Notes under the pieces: generated by a model
Database searches by the model: none
What the model was told of the DNA's origin: nothing
What the model saw: the letters and a program-made list of their open reading frames with translations, nothing else
Made by a program: the position numbers and the translations under genes
In this document: positions 57,240-64,000 of the stretch, one piece after another
Numbering within the stretch: position 1 is the first letter of the stretch
Layout of the letters: every line of letters starts with the position of its first letter
From: Glandiceps talaboti
Lineage: Eukaryota > Hemichordata > Enteropneusta > Spengelidae
Direction of reading: 5' to 3'
Length of the DNA: 64,000 bases
Assembly: GCF_964340395.1 (NCBI RefSeq)
Contig: NC_135557.1
Location: 15,436,867-15,500,866 of the forward strand

Positions 57240-57727
57240 AATGTGATGTGGTAGGCCGTAGTCTGTGCATGCAACACAGTGTATGCGATGAGCCTGGTGG
57301 CATAAACCCTGTCTGGACCAAATAAATGAAGAATAGTGCTGATAGTCTGAATATGTTGGAACACTCACAACTGAACGACCTCCGGGGGTATCAATGAGAG
57401 TGCCAATCAAAAAGTGTTGACGCGTTTGATGATTTGTTTTCACAATGTGAAGGATCGTACCATTTTTCCTCTCACTAACAATACCTAGCATATCCCCGGG
57501 TATTTACCAGTTCCGGTCATATCATCGGGATAGACAGTACACTTAGCCAATGAGCGGATCGATGATGTCATCTTTTCAGTCATCCGGTTAGAGTTTACGC
57601 GCGTTTGTTTTTATCCATTACTCTACGCCTAACTCCCTGTCTACATGGTCATCACGGTCATGGTCGAGCACTTCAATGGTCAGTCGTTCCCTACGGCGTG
57701 TATGGTTCGTGGCTTACGGGAGTTTTC
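57240..57727. promoter_or_regulatory. Probable regulatory region between divergent starts
   Basis: This region lies immediately upstream of the molybdo-flavoenzyme start codon (minus, 57239) and of a possible plus-strand ATG at 57728. It contains CCAAT at 57548, a TGATGTCAT (CRE-like) at about 57564 and a locally higher C+G content than its flanks. The promoter role is inferred from position only. Confidence 0.3.
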
Positions 57728-57750
57728 ATGGCTGAGCTGGTTAAAATCGG
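57728..57750 (+). CDS. Possible short first coding exon of a divergent gene
   Basis: ATG GCT GAG CTG GTT AAA ATC GG (MAELVKI) is followed directly by GTAATT, a usable donor. The upstream sequence is promoter-like. I could not find the next exon before 60 kb, so this is weak. Confidence 0.22.
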
Positions 57751-57904
57751 GTAATTATGTTACTATTCTTTCTCAGTTTTAAATTTTGGCTACATGCTGG
57801 ATACAACTGAGCTGTCAATATAACCTTTTTAATGGATAAATTGTCAAACTGAACACCTCTCAACACAATGCTACTTGTTGATTGGGACTCGAGACTACAC
57901 CACT

Positions 57905-58117
57905 GTCACTAGTAGACTGTCGACAGTCGTCCGTGCCTTTTTTGCTACATTTTATCTAAAACTAAAGTCGTCGCCTCGCTCCGATCCGGAGCAATACTAT
58001 AACCGATGTACTGATTATTTCGCAACATCACAGCAAGCGCCAGAGGCACTTATAGTTTCCTATCAGTACGCGTGTGTTCAGTGCTACGGAGCGAGGCGAC
58101 GACTGTCGACAGTCTAT
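57905..58117. repeat. Inverted repeat built on GACTGTCGACAGTC palindromes
   Basis: The 14-bp palindrome occurs at 57915-57928 and 58101-58114. The right arm (CTACGGAGCGAGGCGACGA then CTGTCGACAGTCTA) is the reverse complement of the left arm, except that the left arm is split by about 37 extra bases between TCGTC and GTCGTCGCCTCGCTCCG (57967-57983). Confidence 0.75.
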
Positions 58118-58199
58118 GTCACTAGCACAGGCAAATGTGTATATTATCTTTTATCACTGGCTAAAACACGTAAGGTTGTGAACTAAGGAATAAAATTCT

Positions 58200-60290
58200 G
58201 TATAAACAAAAAATGTGTTAAAGGGTAAGATTTCAATTGATTGTAATTTGTTCTAAATTGATCGAAATATTTTTGTTGAGAATATAAATTCAAATGTGGG
58301 TACTATTGTGACTTGGAAATACTAAGAATCAATATTTATGCTGATATGGTCTTTGGTGAAAATAAGTATTTTGCAACCAATTAAACGATATTTCTTTTAC
58401 ATGTATTAGTGTGAAGAAATATTCATCAGCACACTTATTTGATTGATATTTAGCTGTTTCTTGTTTGTTGGCCGTGACTGACAATTAGTAAAAAATCCTC
58501 TGATTTGTTCCATCATATCAACACTTTAATTTTATCTCATATGCAAGATTTTGCATGCACACCTATATTTTGTTTCCTTTGAAACAGTTTCCGTAATTGT
58601 CCCGTGAAATTACTCAGAAGTGATTTGAATTGAAATCAATGTCTAATTTTAATTTCTGGTTCTCTCATGTTGTATGTTAGTTCTACGGTTAAGGTTGGGA
58701 GCAGAGCCAGCAGCAGAGTAGACAACATGGTAGACTAGAGCTTAAGCTAGTGCTCGGGGGCAAGGCGAGGGGACGAGAGGAAAGGAGAGCGGAGAACAGC
58801 AAGGTGAGCGAGGGGAAGCAGACCAAACCGTAGAGTGGGACCAGAGCCCAGTTGGTTCAAGTATGCACGTAACAGACAATGGTAGCAGAAAGTTCTACGG
58901 AGTGTGGAATCTTCAGTCGGAGCCAGCTGTACCAATTGTTGTGTGACTGCCATCGCTTCTTTGTGTGTACACCCGCATTCGGACACTAAGTTTATTTGCT
59001 GAATAACAGTACAGTCAGATAAGTACAAGTAGTAATTTTGCCGGCATATGTATTGTTTGCCTGTGAAACTCGGGCACGGGAATACTCCCAAAATTCCAGA
59101 TATTGTCTATTCATTCACAAAATATAGCAAAGTCTCATCCATTTGACAACTTCAAGAACAAGATTACGGAGCTTTGTAAATGGTTCGTTATTTATGTTGC
59201 AATGTGACGGGTTTTGTAAGCGGTAAGTTATTTGCGTTACAATCTGGCTTTGTAAGTATAATATAACAGGTACAAATACATACACATACACATACATTGT
59301 TTACTTTTTAATATTCTACAAACTGTGCAACGCCAACACACCATTATTACTCTATCTCCCACTATAATGTAATTATATTGCTGTATTAATAGTGTATATT
59401 TAAGCGAAAGTGTACTATAGTAATGAACATGATAAGTATATAAATGACAAACGTAATTTCGAAAATCAAGATACTATCCAAAATTGGCAAAACAACATCT
59501 AAAATAATGTACAATCCAAACGAATTGAATTACCTGACTTAAATTCAGTACAGCGCTAATTATAAGATAAAATGTTGGCAAGGTGATGGGAAATGTTTAA
59601 GAAAGACCGTTGATACCATACTGGGAGAAAACAACGATAAATTATATTACTGGAGTTGTGATCAGCTCTTGATAGCTGGGATTACAAGTAACATACGGTG
59701 TTTTTTCATCCATAATGGCCTTCTAGGCTAGACTTGTTCGCGAATAGCATCGTCATTCCTTTCCCAACAACAATGTCCTCATTAAACTTATGTGTAACAG
59801 TTAAACTGTAAATAATCGTGAATCGTCGAATTGATAAGGTGATTATTGATAATGATAATAATTATAATAATAATAATAATCTTTATGTATATTGCACAAT
59901 TATTTAAGTATATTATAAACACTTGTTTACCAAGAAGTCCAGTGAGAACCATACCTAATGGATTCAGTGTAATTACATTCAAAAGAGCATACATATTCAA
60001 GAACACACAGTCCTGATCATCAAGACATGTCAAAAACATATTACAGGATAAAAATTATAAAGGAATCTAAAACCCTGTTTGCTGTAAAGTGTGATGTGAT
60101 TGATATTAGACGGACAGGAGATTTCCAATGAAAATAGCTCGGTACCAATCATATATTCAACTTATCATAATTTTGGCACAATTCTGATAATCCTGTCTCC
60201 TGTTGCAAATACAAGAATATGAGAAATCCTTAGATAAAACTCTGTTATGTACTGTTTTCATGCGTAGTGTAAAAGTGCGTTCATGTGCAG
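58200..60290. other. No gene recognised
   Basis: AT-rich 3' flank of the lectin gene (which runs on the minus strand) and intergenic sequence. It includes a purine-rich patch at 58750-58820 and a short (ATA)n at 59857-59880. The minus-strand open frame at 58747-59091 has no family features. Confidence 0.4.
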
Positions 60291-60682
60291 TTAACTCCAA
60301 GTACAGCGTTTGAAGAACAGCGTCCCTTGTATGTCAAGTATTACAGAGCCACTGCTCGTCTCCGAATACAGCTCACACTGTGAGGAGACCCCACCTCTAA
60401 GGAATGCAAAGCTGTTACAGTTCTCTGAACCTGTGCACAACATAGCACACCTAATTGGCGATCGTGTATCTATAGATGTGCTATAGATTGGTGATGAGTT
60501 AGTGTCAAGTTGTGATTTGTCTTTCACTTGGTTGAACCTGGCAGAATTCACCATTTGAGACTGGATGGTTGTTGTGGCAGTTTGCAGTGTTATGGTAGTT
60601 GGTGGTGGTGGTGGTGGTGGTGGTAGGGTTGTGGTCGTTGCCAATAGCGTTGTGGCTGTTGGTTGTGCCGTCGATGCGATAA
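60291..60682 (-). CDS. Last exon of the lectin gene: Thr/Pro linker and PAN/apple-like domain
   Basis: The acceptor TCTTTTCAG|TT at 60682 supplies two bases to complete the phase-1 end of the C-type lectin exon. 130 codons follow, ending in TAA at 60291. The first 45 residues are Thr/Ala/Pro-rich (QPTATTLLATTTTL, then seven Pro), a mucin-like stalk likely to be O-glycosylated. The rest has the PAN/apple cysteine pattern: RCAMLCTGSENCNSFAF, SQCELYSET, FFKRC. PAN modules bind proteins or sugars outside the cell. No transmembrane segment or GPI signal follows, so the product is probably secreted. Confidence 0.8.
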
Positions 60683-60726
60683 CTGAAAAGATAGAAATAT
60701 ATATATATGTGTGTGTATATATTTAT

Positions 60727-60731
60727 ATGTG

Positions 60732-60763
<32 letters not shown>

Positions 60764-60975
60764 TGTACATGTATGTATGCATGTATGTATGTACGTACGT
60801 ACGTATGTATGCATGTATGTATGTATGTATGTATGTATGTACGTATGTATGCATGAATGTATGTATGTACGTATGTATGTATGTATGTATGTATGTATGT
60901 ATGTATGTATGTATGCATGTATGTATGTATGTATGTATGTATGTATGTATGCATGTATGTACATTTGTATGTATT
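60727..60975. repeat. (TATG)n microsatellite in the lectin intron
   Basis: About 250 bases of TATG with ACGT and GCAT variants, about 45 bases upstream of the last-exon acceptor. Open frames here are artefacts. Confidence 0.95.
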
Positions 60976-61111
60976 TATTATAGTAATGTAGGTGTCCCTG
61001 GAGAGAAAATACTGAATGCAATGTTAATAGAAGAGGGTAATAGTCATCTAAGCGTCGCAGAAGCGTGAAACTCTTTGTTATGATTTAAGACCTTCTAATG
61101 TCTAATATTAA

Positions 61112-61213
<102 letters not shown>

Positions 61214-61475
61214 AATGATATAAATAAAGGACATTGATGTCTTCTTAACGTCGTTACACTTAATAATAGTGTGTAGTGTGGGCCACTTTGAGGAAGTGTT
61301 CATATTTTGAAGAAAAAAGTATAGCCTGCTGCTTTTCACTTTATATTTAAGTTTATATGTTTGTGGATGTTGTCAACAATCCAGGTATATAGATAAATAC
61401 AATGTATCGTAATTGACACGACACGCTGTTGTTTGACTAATATCAGTTCCAAGGCGTGTCCTGGATCGTTAAGCT

Positions 61476-62719
61476 TTATTTTTTTTTATTTATTTTCTGC
61501 ATCCCTTTTATATCAGGGGCTCACTAAAAACATTAGGAGCAGCATTTACATAGAATCAAATACATACAAAAAAAATTAAATATCATGTTAAAATAGCAAA
61601 TAATAACTTCAAAGAAATAATAAGAGATAAACAAAGAGATAAAAAATTACAATTCTCCATCAGGTTAAACATGTTTTCCTATGTTCCATTGCACTACTTA
61701 GAAATTGCTGGATAAATTTGTCAATTGTTTTACTTAATAAAATGTTATAATTTTTTGTACTGTCTCCTATAAAGAGGCTTAACAGTTCTTTGCCTTGTAT
61801 AAAATCTTGATATAGGTTTGTCTCTGTATGGCTAAGTAAAAGATCTTTTGTGTTCTTCATTAGGATGTGACGATAGGTAGAAAGGCTTTCACACGAAAAG
61901 AGAAAGTGTTCAAATGTTTCATCTTCTTGCCCACAGCAGGGACAGGAGCAATCAAAGTTACAGTTTTCCCACTTTCTCTTTTCATATGAGAGTCCTAATG
62001 TATAGGATCTTGCTTTAAATTTTAATTGTGGCCCTTTGAAGTCATTTACTGATTTAAGATACGGTTCCATTTCTAAAGATGTTTTGAACCTACGGTAGTG
62101 AATGAGACTAGACTTTTTTTCCATATCTTTTTTCCATTTAGATTCATCATACTTGAAAATTATTTGCTTGATTTTATTGTCTGTGAGATTTTTTATTTCT
62201 TCTCTATGTGTTTTGAGATTTGTTAAGACGTAATTTATAGATTTAGGCCAATCCCAGCACAGGTTTATCGTGTTCATTTCAGAGTCTTGACTGATTGCAG
62301 TGAGTTTGTTGAATACAATCTTGGTCCAGCGTGTTTCTGGAAGATTACATAGTCTTTTTAAATATTTCAATTTCAACACATTAAATTTACTTATCATTGT
62401 GGTCCAACCTAGGTCACCAAGTACTGCCTCATTTGCAGTGTAACGAGTTGCCTTTAAAATGAATTTCCCCACAGACCTTTGCATCTTTTCTAAACATTCC
62501 ATGTCAGTTCGACTAAGTATTAGTATTTCACCTGCATATTCCAATACTGGACGCACTATGTGATTCCATAGAGATGAGCCAAAATCGACCCTGTTGATGT
62601 TACCATGGTTACCAAGGGTACTTTTCATGATAGGGAATAAGCTGTCAAACTTCTTTGATAATTTTGCTAAGTGGGTATGGTCAGAAAGATTACGAAGCTT
62701 ATGAAACCGTCCGATGATC
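61476..62719 (-). mobile_element. 5'-truncated LINE in the lectin intron
   Basis: A continuous frame from about 62719 to the stop at 61660 reads RFHKLRNLSDHTHLAKLS ... SLWNHIVRPVLEYAGEIL ... LEKMQRSVGKFILKA ... DLGWTTMISKFNVLKLKYL. It ends with a CPCCGQEDETFEHFLFSC knuckle. This is the post-reverse-transcriptase region of a LINE; the 322-codon stretch has no stop, so the insertion is fairly young. A 3' UTR of about 185 bases ends in AAAATAAATAAAAAAAAATA near 61476, a poly-A-like tail. It inserted in the same orientation as the lectin gene. Confidence 0.85.
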
Positions 62720-62916
62720 TATTGGCCGGTGGTTGGTGACAAATGACGGAGTTGGCAGTTGATCATCGATCGGCTTTAAGAAGTGTGTAGGAAGGATTGT
62801 CATGTAAAACAGGAGTAAGTTCTGTCATTTAGGTACTTCAATATTTAATATCAATATTTATATTTGTATTAATATACAATTAAAATGTGGCTGTGAATTA
62901 CTACAGTCAATCTTAC

Positions 62917-63273
62917 CTTCCTGCTCACAAATAAAGTTTTGAATGGCGTCACAAGTTACGTCATTCCAATTGTAACCCATAGCATTACTCGTTTCAATAC
63001 ACGGACCATCTCCGTTCGGTTCCCCGGGCTCCCAGCGTGCAAACACCATATCATCACCGCCAATCCACTGGTAGCCTGAATCTCGCATCCCTAGCCAATA
63101 GGTGAACTCACTGACTTTGATAGTCGCAAAGAAGTCCTGCTCCTGTTGGTTTTCAATAATAATCAGATCTGCCCCCTTGCTCTGACAAGCTGCTCGTGCA
63201 TCGTCCCAATTAAGATCCGATTCCTCCACAGTGTAACATTTGCCGTCGAAGGGGATCTCGTTTTGTAAGCATT
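62917..63273 (-). CDS. C-type lectin domain exon of the lectin gene
   Basis: The acceptor TTTTACAG at 63274 and donor GAAG|GTAAGA at 62917 enclose 357 bases: two bases, 118 codons and one base. The single exon holds a whole domain: ECLQNEIPFDGKCY, WDDARAACQSKGADL (first long Cys), FTYWLGMRDSGYQWIGGD, WEPGEPNGDGPCIE, YNWNDVTCDAIQNFICE. The EPN motif predicts mannose/GlcNAc-type sugar preference, and WND supplies the second part of the calcium site. Calcium-dependent binding is therefore expected. With the PAN exon downstream, it forms an extracellular lectin of the kind used in invertebrate innate recognition or in mucus; the role is inferred. Confidence 0.88.
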
Positions 63274-63359
63274 CTGTAAAATAATATGAGGAGCGTGATG
63301 AAAGGAAAAAAGTATACAAAGACCGCATACATTTTACTGCAGACAAGAAAATGTTCTAC

Positions 63360-63426
63360 CTTGAGGATTTTGTTCGAGAACAAGTCTTCTACATTCGAAA
63401 GCGTAGCCCAACACTAAGGTGCTGTG
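63360..63426 (-). CDS. Candidate upstream exon of the lectin gene
   Basis: AACAG|CAC at 63426 and CAAG|GTAGAA at 63360 bound 22 codons plus one base, which is exactly the phase the lectin exon requires. The frame reads HSTLVLGYAFECRRLV then LEQNPQ. The pyrimidine tract is weak and the peptide has no decisive motif, although ..C..LV.EQNP could be the end of another extracellular module. No signal-peptide exon was found in the window. Confidence 0.27.
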
Positions 63427-63649
63427 CTGTTAGTAGGTGACAACAATGACGAGTATTTGTTCGGAGATCTCGTCTCAAGGACGCAATTATAGTCTTAACT
63501 TAGTGACAACGTTGGATTAACGTTACCCTCCCTTGGAAGCACATAATTTTTGCAATTGCAATTCACCAGCTCTCACTTTTCCCGACATCTACAGTGTTAA
63601 ATAAACTAGATAAGAGTCAAGATTGTTGAAACATCATAGTGGACAGCTA

Positions 63650-63945
63650 ACATGCAGCTCCTGGCCATGGCCATGCTGCTGAATGGATACAATCTTGGCC
63701 GAGATTTGAATCACGATTGTGCCTCAGTCAACCCAGCTCTACAACTGGAGACTTGGTAGGATAGAGATTACAATATGAATGCTCTAATGCTATACACTTA
63801 TAGAGGCTGCAGTGAAATGTATGCTCTCAAGAGCATTTTGCAAGTTAATACAAAGGGCTTTGTGCCACTATAGATCAGTGTAAAATGCAATAATTGATAA
63901 GCGCACACCGTGGAAAGTGCTATATAAAAACTGACAGTCATTAGA
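63650..63945 (+). mobile_element. Degenerate tRNA-derived SINE
   Basis: A B-box-like GAGATTTGAATCACGATTGT is followed by GCCTCAGTCAACCCAGCTCT, AC and TGGAGACTTGGTAGGATAGA. This is the widespread invertebrate SINE body (..CCTC..TC-ACCCAG-..-AATGGGTACCTGGTAGGAT..). The 3' part ends GTGGAAAGTGCTATATAAAA. The A box is too worn to place. Confidence 0.5.
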
Positions 63946-64000
63946 AAAGTAGAAACATAGCAACATGATCTAATTTTATGGAACAAGGAAATGTATGATA

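Noticed and set aside
58740-59091. Minus frame of 114 codons in the purine-rich region
   Set aside because: No motif, no splice signals, and composition follows the local purine bias.
60505-61068. Frames of 149-167 codons on both strands
   Set aside because: TATG microsatellite plus the edge of the last lectin exon read in the wrong frame.

Overview
This window looks like nuclear DNA from an invertebrate animal. It is AT-rich and intron-rich with GT-AG introns. It carries decayed non-LTR retrotransposons, tRNA-derived SINEs, inverted-repeat DNA elements and very long tetranucleotide microsatellites. The protein families present (a molybdo-flavoenzyme, a secreted C-type lectin/PAN protein, a possible death-fold protein) are typical of marine invertebrates. 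I cannot resolve the phylum from sequence alone.

Layout. 0-0.5 kb: the 3' end of a plus-strand gene, possibly a death-domain protein. 1-8 kb: a LINE 3' end, a pair of duplicated repeat units and otherwise empty sequence. 8.2-15.3 kb: an array of diverged direct repeats; at least three copies carry a conserved ATG-GC...|GTAAGTG block that reads like a short first coding exon and splice donor. 15.4-17.0 kb: an inverted-repeat element flanked by complementary microsatellites with a 146-bp tandem core. 18.4-20.0 kb: a minus-strand lineage-type gene of unknown function, possibly frame-broken in a poly-A run. 20.8-22.8 kb: an exactly 2,000-bp non-autonomous DNA transposon with TTA target duplications. 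23.4-25.3 kb: a three-exon plus-strand gene of unknown function with a Cys-x2-Cys and a later Asn-Cys-Ala-Glu motif. 25.9-27.2 kb: a 5'-truncated LINE. 27.2-33.5 kb: no gene found, only scattered SINE and repeat pieces.

33.56-57.24 kb (minus) is the main gene: a complete 30-coding-exon member of the xanthine dehydrogenase/aldehyde oxidase family. All exon phases join and the protein is 1,316 aa. Both 2Fe-2S clusters, the FAD domain and the molybdopterin domain are present. The substrate-pocket residues are of aldehyde-oxidase type rather than xanthine-dehydrogenase type. Its introns hold most of the microsatellites, a MITE, a LINE tail and an inverted minisatellite.

57.2-60.3 kb holds the upstream region of that gene and a possible divergent first exon. 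60.29-63.43 kb (minus) is the 3' part of a secreted lectin: a C-type lectin domain with EPN and WND motifs, a Thr/Pro linker and a PAN/apple-like domain. Its main intron contains another LINE. A degenerate SINE ends the window. The genes do not form a pathway; the neighbourhood is an ordinary animal intergenic and intronic landscape.
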